From an uncultured Mailhella sp. (GTDB lineage Bacteria; Desulfobacterota; Desulfovibrionia; Desulfovibrionales; Desulfovibrionaceae): DNA of 18,624 nucleotides. The position numbers and the translations under genes are program-made. Positions 5,948-13,572 of this stretch are shown here, in pieces; the first letter of the stretch is position 1; each line of letters opens with the position of its first letter. The stretch is taken from contig CAJTSU010000062.1 of NCBI GenBank assembly GCA_910579055.1, positions 1-18,624 on the forward strand. The letters are read 5' to 3'. Below the pieces are notes generated by a model. That model was not told the origin of the DNA. It saw nothing but the letters and a program-made list of their open reading frames with translations, and made no database searches.

Positions 5948-7615
5948 CTACCGCGCCTGCTTTTCCAGCCAGGAATACGCGGGCGAACCGTTTTCCAGCC
6001 GAACCACCAGCCCCTTGTCCAGCGCGGGGTCCAAATCCGGATAATCGGCCAGCTTGTACATGCCCCGCCCGCTCTCCTTGCGCTGGAGGCAGGCGTCAAG
6101 GTGCATGCGGCACAGTTCAAGCAGATCAAAGGCTTCATGCAGACGCATAAGCTCATGCAGGTTCTTCGCCTTTACCTTTTCCCTGCGGGAAGCGATGAGA
6201 TCCAGCTTTTCCAGCGCCAGTTTCATGCCGGGCATGTTGCGGCGGAAGCCAGCGTAGTAGTCCATGACCTGACGGATGGGATTCTCAAAATCCGTCCAGG
6301 TCAGGGCGCTGGGGGCGCCGTTGTGGAGCGGGGCTTCGTCCTTTTCCTTCCAGGCGCGGATTTCGCCTTCATCAAGAGAGGCCATGTCATACTTCGCCGC
6401 ATCATCGGCGGCATGGTTCATGGCCACATAGCCCCCGCACATCGCGCCGGAAAAACTGGTGAAATTACAGCCCGCGAACAGCCCCTTCACGGTGGTTTCC
6501 ATGCGTTCGTCCGCCAGCAGCATGCCGGAAAGAGCCATTTCCCCTATTTCAACTTCCAGCGGGGTGGTGCGGAAATCAATGCCGCGCGCGGCGCAGTAAT
6601 CCAGGTAGGTTTCCTTGTCCGCGGGCATGAGGACATATTGCAGGTGGTAGGCGTCTTCCGGGCTGAAATGACGCATGTCCATATAGAACGGAGGGCCGTA
6701 GCCCTCAAGCTGTTCCTGCTCCGTGCCCATGATCTGGTTGCGGCGCTTGCCGTTTTCCCACATGGGATCGTATTTGCCCATGAAGCGCTCGCCCAGAGCG
6801 TTAAGTTCATGACCGCCCATGTTGTTGATGCCGTTCATGCCCGGCGCGCCCCAGCCTTTGGGCAGCATGGTGGTGCGGCCGGAGATGTCCGCATTGATCA
6901 CCGCCGCGCCGATATGATAGGCCTGCGTGAAGTAACTGCCCGTGGTGAAGGGCGTGAACCAGCAGTTGAACGGATTGTTGGTGGAATTGTTGGCGGCGCG
7001 CTGGGCATGCCAGCCCAGACAGCTGACGGCGGTTTTGCAGGCCACGGCCACGGTTTCACCGCTCAGCACGTTGAAGCCCATGCAGCCCGTTACCTTGCCG
7101 TCCCTGGCGAACATGCGCGTTATCTGTATATCGTCCAGCACGGACACGCCGTCCAGCCGGCGTATTTTTTTCGCCAGATTACGCTTGATGGTGCGCCCGT
7201 TGACAATATGCAGCCACCACGCCCCCGGCTGACCGAAGCCGATGGAACGGTAACGCCCGCCGCCCTCCCTGGGTTTGAATTCCGTACCAACCTCGTCAAG
7301 CACGGCCAGACAGGGCGCAAAGGCGTCGTGCCACTGCACAAGCTGCTCGCGCCTGTAGCCGTAAGCGGATTTCATGTAAAAATCCACGAAACTTTCCACA
7401 TTATCATAAGCTTCATCCGTATCCAGCACGGCCATGAAGTGGTCATTGCCCCCGCCGAGAGAGCCGGAGCTTTCCAGCGTGCCCTTGCCGAGCATGAGCA
7501 CATCGGCATGCTTTTCCGCCGCCTTGAGAGCCGCGCCCATACCGGAGGCTCCCGTGCCGAGGATGAGCACGTCCGTCTCGTACAGAGAGCCCCAATCCCT
7601 TTTTGTGACGCGCAT
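5948..7615 (-). CDS. AprA-like FAD-dependent oxidoreductase (fumarate reductase/APS reductase flavoprotein superfamily)
   Basis: This 555-residue cytoplasmic flavoprotein has an N-terminal FAD-binding motif GTGASG (residues 20-25) followed by ESSGSLGGGNDHF (49-60), and the second FAD motif GLFAGC (378-383). Segments such as GAWWLHIVNG (131-140), GWGAPGMNGINNMGG and the C-terminal helical region ending near MYKLADYPDLD resemble AprA more than succinate dehydrogenase. The family reduces or oxidises a small substrate at the flavin. By my alignment from memory, the region where AprA carries a substrate-binding histidine (HKFSSGS) reads SGAMCGG here, so it is probably not an APS reductase. I use the ATG at 7615, with AAAGGAG five bases upstream; an upstream in-frame ATG at 7729 would cover the sigma-54 promoter. 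It is the first gene of an operon with ferredoxin and TRAP genes. Confidence 0.85.
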   Translation of the reverse strand: MRVTKRDWGSLYETDVLILGTGASGMGAALKAAEKHADVLMLGKGTLESSGSLGGGNDHFMAVLDTDEAYDNVESFVDFYMKSAYGYRREQLVQWHDAFAPCLAVLDEVGTEFKPREGGGRYRSIGFGQPGAWWLHIVNGRTIKRNLAKKIRRLDGVSVLDDIQITRMFARDGKVTGCMGFNVLSGETVAVACKTAVSCLGWHAQRAANNSTNNPFNCWFTPFTTGSYFTQAYHIGAAVINADISGRTTMLPKGWGAPGMNGINNMGGHELNALGERFMGKYDPMWENGKRRNQIMGTEQEQLEGYGPPFYMDMRHFSPEDAYHLQYVLMPADKETYLDYCAARGIDFRTTPLEVEIGEMALSGMLLADERMETTVKGLFAGCNFTSFSGAMCGGYVAMNHAADDAAKYDMASLDEGEIRAWKEKDEAPLHNGAPSALTWTDFENPIRQVMDYYAGFRRNMPGMKLALEKLDLIASRREKVKAKNLHELMRLHEAFDLLELCRMHLDACLQRKESGRGMYKLADYPDLDPALDKGLVVRLENGSPAYSWLEKQAR

Positions 7616-7678
7616 GTGTACTCCTTTGTGAAACAGTGTTCCGGGCTGCGATATGCCCGTGATATCTGTTTCAGAAAG

Positions 7679-7696
7679 AAGCAACAAACATGCCAG
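7679..7696 (-). promoter_or_regulatory. Sigma-54 (-24/-12) promoter of the flavoprotein-ferredoxin-TRAP operon
   Basis: On the minus strand the sequence CTGGCATGTTTGTTGCTT matches the sigma-54 consensus TGGCAC-N5-TTGCW, with GG (7694-7693) and GC (7682-7681) separated by exactly 10 bases. Transcription would start near 7669, about 54 bases before the flavoprotein ATG. A sigma-54 activator gene is divergently placed next to it. Read directly from sequence; activity is inferred. Confidence 0.85.
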
Positions 7697-7773
7697 CAGG
7701 ATATTTTCAATAATACCCTTATAAACCAATATGATATATATTCCCTCGTTTTTTGTTTCATCATAATATTATC

Positions 7774-7811
7774 TGATTATCATAAATTTATCTGATGTAA
7801 TCAGATAAATT
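7774..7811. promoter_or_regulatory. Enhancer-like dyads (upstream activating sites) for the sigma-54 activator
   Basis: A perfect inverted repeat has 12-base arms, AATTTATCTGAT (7785-7796) and its complement (7800-7811), with a GTA spacer. Beside it is a smaller dyad TGAT-T-ATCA (7774-7782). The dyad centres (7778 and 7798) are 20 bases apart, near two helical turns, so both would lie on one face of the DNA. They sit roughly 100 bases upstream of the -24/-12 promoter, a normal enhancer distance. The surrounding AT-rich DNA could ease looping. Confidence 0.7.
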
Positions 7812-7873
7812 GCTTGACTAAATCCATGAATTGCCTGATTTTGTGAAAAATAATTCATATTCGTGAGCATGCC

Positions 7874-9547
7874 ATGTCCATAGCGCCGACAAAACGGAAT
7901 ATCGTGTTCGCCACCATACCTCGCGACTATGTGGTGCTGAACCCCGAGGAACGGGAAACAAAATGGCGGCAATTCATTGAACTGCTCCATCTGGAAGATT
8001 TTCCCATCCATCGGCTCTATCTGTTCATCAACCCCACCGGGCGCAAGCATATCCGGCTTTTTTACGCCGAACTGAAAAAAGCGCAGCGCGGCATCCGCAT
8101 TACCTTTGTTCCGGTCAAGGCCGAAAACGATTTCACCGTGCGGGATATTCGCGCATCATACCGCTTTTTCAGCGGTTTTTTCTCGCGTTTTACCTTCGAT
8201 GCAGGAGCGTTCGACTACTACATGTATTTTTCCAGCGGCAACCTGTTCGCCCATGCGTTCATGCTCATTCTGCTCATCAATCTGCACAGCCTGCCCCTGC
8301 GCATCGTGCATCTGCGCCGGGAACGGGATCTGGGCGGAAGAGACTGGTTTGCGGAAATATATGAGGGCAAAATCAGCCGATGGGTTTCAGAAATCGGGCA
8401 ATACGAACGAGACCGCAGCGACGCGCTGGATTTTCTCAAATCTTCGATTAAAACGGGCAATACGGCATTCAACGCCCTGATCCGGGATATCGAGCATGTG
8501 GCCATGCATTCCTCAGCGCCCATCCTGCTTTCCGGCCCCACCGGTTCCGGCAAGTCGCAGCTTGCCCGCCGCATCTATGAACTGCGGCATAACCGGGGCA
8601 TGGTGTCCGGCCCCTTTGTCTCGGTCAACTGCGCCACTCTGCGGGGCGACAGTGCGCTGTCCACCCTGTTCGGGCATGTCAGAGGCGCGTTCACCGGGGC
8701 GCAGCACGCGCGGGAAGGGCTGTTGCGTGCCGCAAACAACGGCATACTCTTTCTGGATGAAATAGGCGAACTGACACCCGATATACAGGTTCTCCTGCTC
8801 AAGGCCATTGAAGAAAAGCGCTTCATGCCCTTCGGAGCGGATCGGGAAGTTGAAAGCAGCTTTCAACTGATCTGCGCCACCAACCGCCGCCTGGGGGATG
8901 ATGTGCGGGCGGGCAAGTTCCGCCTTGACCTGCTTTCCCGCATCAATCTCTGGCATTTTGATCTTCCCGCCCTCAGCGAACGCCGGGAGGATATCGAACC
9001 CAATGTCGATTACGAGCTCAGGCGCATCACGGCGGAAAAAGGGCTGTTTGCGGAATTCCTGCCCGCCGCCCGGCGGCGCTGGCTCTCTTTCGCGGTTTCC
9101 GACGAGGCTGTCTGGCCAAGCAACTTCCGTACTCTGGCGGCCTCCATGGAGCGCATGCTTACCTGGTCCTTTCAGGGCATCATCGACGAGGCCACGGTGG
9201 AAAAGGAAATAGCCCTGCTGCGCACAAAATGGAAAAACGGGAACCCTCAACCTTTTACACCTGAACAGGCTTCACCCTGTTCTTTTCCGGCAAAACCCCG
9301 CTTTCCCGTTCAGGAAGAGCTTGCGGCCCGCGGGCTGCTGCCTCCCCCGGAAGAACGGGACCTGTTTGACGCCGTGCAGCTGGAAGAAGTGTTGACCGTA
9401 TGCCGGGGCACAAGCACTCGCACCGAGGCGGGAAAGAAACTGTTCGCCTGCTCGCGCGCAAAAAAGCGCAGTACGGACGACACCGCGCGACTCAACAAGT
9501 ATCTGAAAAGCCACGGCCTGAGCTGGGAAATTGTGCGGGGAACGTGA
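7874..9547 (+). CDS. RtcR-family sigma-54-dependent activator with N-terminal CARF domain
   Basis: This 557-residue regulator has three parts. Residues 1-180 form a divergent CARF-type sensor; DYYMYFSSGNLFAHAF (114-129) aligns with the ligand loop of RtcR. Residues 185-450 form the AAA+ domain: Walker A GPTGSGKS (221-228), sigma-54-contacting GAFTGA (271-276), Walker B LFLDEIGE (292-299) and NFR (417-419). Residues 495-550 form a C-terminal DNA-binding domain close to that of RtcR (DLFDAVQLEEVL, NKYLKSHGLSWE). RtcR activates the RNA-repair genes rtcBA when its CARF domain senses damaged-RNA ends. Here no rtcA or rtcB is near; the divergent target is a flavoprotein/TRAP operon with a sigma-54 promoter. 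All ATPase motifs are intact. The ATG at 7874 has only a weak upstream site (GTGAG); a TTGACT at 7814-7819 may be part of its own promoter. Confidence 0.9.
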   Translation: MSIAPTKRNIVFATIPRDYVVLNPEERETKWRQFIELLHLEDFPIHRLYLFINPTGRKHIRLFYAELKKAQRGIRITFVPVKAENDFTVRDIRASYRFFSGFFSRFTFDAGAFDYYMYFSSGNLFAHAFMLILLINLHSLPLRIVHLRRERDLGGRDWFAEIYEGKISRWVSEIGQYERDRSDALDFLKSSIKTGNTAFNALIRDIEHVAMHSSAPILLSGPTGSGKSQLARRIYELRHNRGMVSGPFVSVNCATLRGDSALSTLFGHVRGAFTGAQHAREGLLRAANNGILFLDEIGELTPDIQVLLLKAIEEKRFMPFGADREVESSFQLICATNRRLGDDVRAGKFRLDLLSRINLWHFDLPALSERREDIEPNVDYELRRITAEKGLFAEFLPAARRRWLSFAVSDEAVWPSNFRTLAASMERMLTWSFQGIIDEATVEKEIALLRTKWKNGNPQPFTPEQASPCSFPAKPRFPVQEELAARGLLPPPEERDLFDAVQLEEVLTVCRGTSTRTEAGKKLFACSRAKKRSTDDTARLNKYLKSHGLSWEIVRGT

Positions 9548-9601
9548 GGCGCAGGATATCGCCCTGAAGGGGCATCATCCCTCTCGCCTGTCCATGCAGC
9601 G

Positions 9602-11803
9602 TTATGTCCTCCTCGCGTGCCTCTCTTCTGAAGCCCGCGGCTGCCCCGCCTTCAGCGCCATTTCCCGCGCGACGCGGTAGTCGAACTTGCCGGAACCGAG
9701 CAGCGGAGCCTCCCTCAAGCACAGAATCCTCTTCGGCGTCCACAGGGGGGAAAGACCGCGCGCGGCAAAGGCCGTGGCTATCTGTCCGGAGGTCACGCCC
9801 TCACGTTCCACCACAAGCGCGAGCTGTTCGCCCTTTTTCGCGTCGGGCACGCTGACAACGCCCAGCCGGACACCCGGCCACAGATCACGCAGGGCGTTTT
9901 CCACTGCCGCCAGAGAGATCATCTCTCCCCCGACCTTGGCGAAACGCTTGGCCCGGCCCTTGATGAAAATGAATTTCTCGGCGTCCATTTCCACAATATC
10001 ACCGGTATTATACCATCCGGCGGCATCCGGCCCGCCTTCGGGGTCACAGGGAGGTTCCAGCACGCCGGGAGCCTCCGCGCGCATGTACCCGAGCATGACA
10101 TTATCTCCCTTGACCCACAGCTCCCCCACCCGACCGCCGCCGTCAGCAATCCCCTCAACAGGCCGCACGCGGCCGCGCATCCCCGGCGCGAGGCGGCCGA
10201 CGCTGTCCTTGCGGGTATTGGCCGGAGTATTGACGGAGATGACGGGCGCTGTTTCCGTGGCGCCGTACCCTTCCACCACGGTCACACCGTATTTTTCCTT
10301 CCACAGCCGGGCAGTGGACTCGCGCAGCTTTTCCGCCCCGGCAATGACCAGCCGGGCGTTGAAGAAATCATAGGGCCGTCCGTAGCGGGCATATCCGGCA
10401 AAAAAAGTATCCGTGCCGCAAATCACCGTGGACTGACTCTCGTAAAACAGTTGGGGCACAATGCGATAATGCAGCGGGGAAGGATAGACGAACACGCGCA
10501 TGCCGTTGAGCAGAGGAAGCAGCGTGCCGATACCCAGCCCGAAGGTATGAAACATGGGCAGGCAGTTGAACATGCGATCGTCAGCGTTGACGTTGACCAC
10601 ACAGAGCATCTGTTCCCGGTTGGCGGCCAGGTTCCTGTGGCTCAGGAACACGGCCTTGGGCATGCCCTCCGTGCCGGAGGTGAACAGGATGACCGCGGCT
10701 TCATCCGCCGGGGTCTTGGGCGCGCGCAACAGCCGGGAGGCCAGCAGACCGCCGATCTTGTCGCGCAGAGGCATGGCTTTGGCGATATCCTCCAGGTACA
10801 CAAGACGCACCCCGGCCTCCCTTATGGCCTTTTCCAGCACTTCCAGTTCCCCAAGCCGGATAAAGGTGCGGGAGGTCAGCACGCTTTTCAATTCCGTTGT
10901 CTGACAGCCGGAAACCACGGGCCGCGCTCCTGCCGTGAAATTGATCATGGCCGGAATCTTGCCCGCACAGTGCAGGGCAAGAAATCCCACCAGGCCCGGC
11001 AAAGAGTTGGGCATCATGAAGCCCACCCGTTTCTCGCCGCGAAACGCGCGCGCCAGGGAATGCCCGAGCGCCTCTGCCTTGGTCAGCATGGCCCCGTAGG
11101 TCAGGGTATGGCGATCCTGATCCTCGGCTATGACGTGGGAACGCCCGAATACCCGCACCGCATCGGTAAAAGACTGCATAATGTTGCAATCAATACGGGC
11201 GGAGGAATATAAGAGTTCCGTCATCATGCCGTAAAGCTGCACGGCGGCTCGGCGACGGCGCTCACGCGGCGGCAGATCACGCGGAGCCTCCAGCTTCTGC
11301 GGAGGGAGCACGGTCAACGTGACGCGCGGAAACCAGTGCAACGGCACTCGGTGTCGAAAATAGGAAAAGCGTGAATAGGCCGCTCCGTCCACGCGAATGG
11401 GCAACAGATCGGCATGGGCCTTTTCCGCAATGAAAGCCGTGGCTTCCAGCACACGCATGTAATCGGGATCATTCTGAAAGCGTTTGCCGTGGAAGACCAT
11501 GCAGCGACGATGCCTTTTCAGTGCGCGCACCAGTGCGAGCGTCGATGTCGGAGAAGAGAAGTCCACTTCCACCACGTCAGAGAGCGCGAGAAAGGGCTTC
11601 ATCCACCAGCGCCGGGCCAGCTTGCGATCCACGGCCAGCGCCATGCGCTGGGGCAGCATGGACGCGATGAACAGCGCATCCAGAAGGGATGAGGGATTGG
11701 TGACTATCAGCGTGCGTTCGCTTGTTTGCGCATCATGTTCCATTCCGCGCACACGCACACGGTAACAGAGACGCAGCAGTGCGCGCACCGGCAGTTTCAA
11801 CAT
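9602..11803 (-). CDS. aas: Aas-like protein: degenerate PlsC acyltransferase domain fused to acyl-ACP synthetase
   Basis: This 733-residue protein is colinear with E. coli Aas (about 719 residues), which takes up fatty acids onto ACP and reacylates lysophosphatidylethanolamine at the inner membrane. The C-terminal adenylate-forming half is intact: TSGTEGMPK (375-383), PSPLHYRIVP, EGYGATE (511-517), WYNTGDI (597-603), GRAKRFAKVGGEM and GSGKFD with Lys706. The N-terminal acyltransferase half is not. Its HX4D motif reads NPSSLLD, with Pro37 in place of the catalytic His, and the FPEGR motif reads FHGKR (104-108). So acyl transfer may be lost while acyl-ACP synthesis remains. The ATG has an AAGGAG site five bases upstream. 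It is the last gene of the envelope operon, 122 bases after the lipoprotein gene, and converges with the RtcR-like gene. Confidence 0.85.
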   Translation of the reverse strand: MLKLPVRALLRLCYRVRVRGMEHDAQTSERTLIVTNPSSLLDALFIASMLPQRMALAVDRKLARRWWMKPFLALSDVVEVDFSSPTSTLALVRALKRHRRCMVFHGKRFQNDPDYMRVLEATAFIAEKAHADLLPIRVDGAAYSRFSYFRHRVPLHWFPRVTLTVLPPQKLEAPRDLPPRERRRRAAVQLYGMMTELLYSSARIDCNIMQSFTDAVRVFGRSHVIAEDQDRHTLTYGAMLTKAEALGHSLARAFRGEKRVGFMMPNSLPGLVGFLALHCAGKIPAMINFTAGARPVVSGCQTTELKSVLTSRTFIRLGELEVLEKAIREAGVRLVYLEDIAKAMPLRDKIGGLLASRLLRAPKTPADEAAVILFTSGTEGMPKAVFLSHRNLAANREQMLCVVNVNADDRMFNCLPMFHTFGLGIGTLLPLLNGMRVFVYPSPLHYRIVPQLFYESQSTVICGTDTFFAGYARYGRPYDFFNARLVIAGAEKLRESTARLWKEKYGVTVVEGYGATETAPVISVNTPANTRKDSVGRLAPGMRGRVRPVEGIADGGGRVGELWVKGDNVMLGYMRAEAPGVLEPPCDPEGGPDAAGWYNTGDIVEMDAEKFIFIKGRAKRFAKVGGEMISLAAVENALRDLWPGVRLGVVSVPDAKKGEQLALVVEREGVTSGQIATAFAARGLSPLWTPKRILCLREAPLLGSGKFDYRVAREMALKAGQPRASEERHARRT

Positions 11804-11823
11804 GTCAACTCCTTCGGCTGCCC

Positions 11824-11924
11824 CGGGCTTTGCCCGTGCCCCGCCGGGGGAGACTGTCTCCCCCCGGCTCCCCCATACTTGTGCTCTGGCATCATAACCG
11901 GGGTGCAGGGCGTGCTGCGCCTGC
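11824..11924 (-). promoter_or_regulatory. Three hairpins between the lipoprotein and Aas-like genes
   Basis: Three stems fill this spacer: GCAGGGCG/CGCCTGC at 11905-11924 (one bulge) directly after the lipoprotein stop, GCCGGGGGAGA/TCTCCCCCCGGC at 11843-11868 (one bulge), and CGGGC/GCCCG at 11824-11836. None has a U-run, so partial termination or mRNA processing is more likely than full termination. This is the only long spacer inside the envelope operon. Confidence 0.5.
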
Positions 11925-11925
11925 G

Positions 11926-12573
11926 TTATTCTCTCTTTTTCCCGCCGCTTTGCGACTGCCGGCCATCGCGCCCCCGCTCCGCTTGAGAACTTCCCGCATC
12001 CGCGGCCAGTGTGGTTCGGGCAAGTTCAGTGCCCAACTCTTCCAGCAAATCCGACTGTGCCTCGATCATGTCTGCCATGCTTGCGCCGGCCTCGCCTTCG
12101 GTACGGAATACCCCGTCGCGCAGGGTTTTGCCATCCCGGCTCAAGCTCCATGCAGCTTCCAGCTGCACCTTGCCGCCGGGCGCGCCTTCAAAACGGCGGA
12201 TATCCACCTGCGCCCGATAATCAGCGGGCGCGCCGGTACGCAACGGCATGGCCACACCGCGCCGGGAACGCATATCCCGCGTCATGGTCAGACTGAGCAC
12301 CCGTGCGATGCCCAGAGAGAGATCCTCTCCCCAGCGATGAAAATCCTCAATACGGATATCCACATCATCGCCTTGACGCACTACCATCTGCGGGCGCTGG
12401 AGGTAGCCGGGCAAGGACACGGGCATAATGGCCACGCGCGGGCCTTCCGCCTCTCGATCCCTCGCGGAAATGTCCTCGCCTTCGGGCGAGGCCAGCACAT
12501 AAAAATGCACAACGGGAGAAGAGAAACAGCCCGCAAGGGACAAAAGCAAAACAAGGGCAAGGACAGCTCTCAT
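11926..12573 (-). CDS. PqiC-like ABC-transport auxiliary lipoprotein
   Basis: This 215-residue protein starts with a lipoprotein signal peptide whose lipobox LAGC places the acylated cysteine at residue 16. The next part has the family pattern FYVLASP, VAIMPVSLPGYLQRPQMVVR and WGEDLSLGIARVL, as in PqiC and the auxiliary lipoproteins of MCE-type transporters. These are outer-membrane-attached partners of MlaD/PqiB-like proteins that bridge the periplasm for phospholipid traffic. The last 25 residues are polar and probably disordered. The ATG has an AGGAG site, and the gene follows the MlaD-like gene by 27 bases. No MlaC-like periplasmic shuttle is encoded here, so this lipoprotein may be the outer-membrane partner. 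Confidence 0.8.
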   Translation of the reverse strand: MRAVLALVLLLSLAGCFSSPVVHFYVLASPEGEDISARDREAEGPRVAIMPVSLPGYLQRPQMVVRQGDDVDIRIEDFHRWGEDLSLGIARVLSLTMTRDMRSRRGVAMPLRTGAPADYRAQVDIRRFEGAPGGKVQLEAAWSLSRDGKTLRDGVFRTEGEAGASMADMIEAQSDLLEELGTELARTTLAADAGSSQAERGRDGRQSQSGGKKRE

Positions 12574-12600
12574 GGCGCGCTCCTGAAACGTTTCTTTGGC

Positions 12601-13572
12601 TCAGCGCCGCCGCCCGAAGATCAGGGCGTCCGGCTTGAGTTCGAGCAACGTGGCGAGATTATCAATGGAATTGGCCGCATCCCGCAGGGCCTGCATGGTC
12701 TGGCCGAATTCCACCAGCGGTGCGGAATCCTCCCGCAGCAAGCGCCGCAGGCTGTCCATGGTCAAACGGGCGGAAACCCCCATTTCGGAAATATCCTTTG
12801 CGCTTTTTTCCATAGAGACGGCAAGTTCACCGTAGCGGGTCATGGTGGCGACCGTCTGTTTGCGCACTTCGGTCACGCCTTCGGCCTGCACGCTCAGGGT
12901 CTGCATCAGGCTGATCATCTGCCGGGACAATTCGGTCAGGCTTCCGGTCAGTTCGGGCAGATCCATACCCGCGAGCTGGGCGTTGATCAGGTGCAGCGCC
13001 TTCAGCAGTTCACCCGCAATGTCCTTTACCGGAACGTCCGTCACCAGATTGAGCATTTCATCCAGCGAGGAAGGCACGGTGGGAATTTGGATAATGTCTT
13101 CATAGGGGCGCATCTGCCGCGGCGTGGGCGGTGGAGCGTCGGGAAGCATGTCCAGGTCCACGCTGAGTTGTCCGGTGACAAAGCTCAAGGTGCCGAGCCT
13201 GGCTCGCAAGCCCTTGCGAACCAGCTCCGCCAGCAGGGTGTCATCGGTGGAGTCGCGGCCCAACAGGTTGAACAGTTCCGTATGGCTGGATTTGATCGCC
13301 GCCTTTTCCAGCTCAATGACCACCGGCGTAAGAAAGGACAAATCCTCCATATCGGCGTTGATCTGAATGGATACCACCTTGCCGACGCGAACCCCACGGA
13401 AATAAACCGGCGACCCCGGCAACAAGCCGCGCAGAGAAGCGTCAAAAAAACACACAAAACGAGCCTGCGAGGAAAAACTCCCCGATCCGACGATCATCAC
13501 GCCGCCGACCAGCAGGGCCAGCGCGCACATCACAAAAAACCCGATCAGGGTTTTGGTTCCCTTTTCCGTCAT
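12601..13572 (-). CDS. MlaD-family MCE-domain protein
   Basis: This 323-residue protein has one transmembrane helix (about residues 9-29), then a single MCE domain from about residue 36 (SPVYFRGVRVGKVVSI at 54-69 is diagnostic), and a long helical C-terminal part (about 160-310). MCE proteins form hexameric rings or tubes that pass phospholipids between membranes. At 323 residues it is longer than E. coli MlaD (about 180), so its helical tail could build a longer channel, as in other MCE families. Its ATG overlaps the stop of the ATPase gene as ATGA, indicating translational coupling. It works with the MlaE and MlaF homologues encoded just upstream. Confidence 0.9.
   Translation of the reverse strand: MTEKGTKTLIGFFVMCALALLVGGVMIVGSGSFSSQARFVCFFDASLRGLLPGSPVYFRGVRVGKVVSIQINADMEDLSFLTPVVIELEKAAIKSSHTELFNLLGRDSTDDTLLAELVRKGLRARLGTLSFVTGQLSVDLDMLPDAPPPTPRQMRPYEDIIQIPTVPSSLDEMLNLVTDVPVKDIAGELLKALHLINAQLAGMDLPELTGSLTELSRQMISLMQTLSVQAEGVTEVRKQTVATMTRYGELAVSMEKSAKDISEMGVSARLTMDSLRRLLREDSAPLVEFGQTMQALRDAANSIDNLATLLELKPDALIFGRRR

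Noticed and set aside
7616..7729. 38-codon N-terminal extension of the flavoprotein
   Set aside because: It would translate the sigma-54 promoter and lacks a ribosome site, whereas the ATG at 7615 has AAAGGAG.
5822..7795. Long rightward frame of 657 codons
   Set aside because: Antisense to the flavoprotein gene, with no homology or ribosome site; it also spans the repeat and the sigma-54 promoter.
9548..9601. Possible terminator between the convergent RtcR-like and Aas-like genes
   Set aside because: Only a 4-base stem (GCCC/GGGC) is visible and there is no T-run on either strand.
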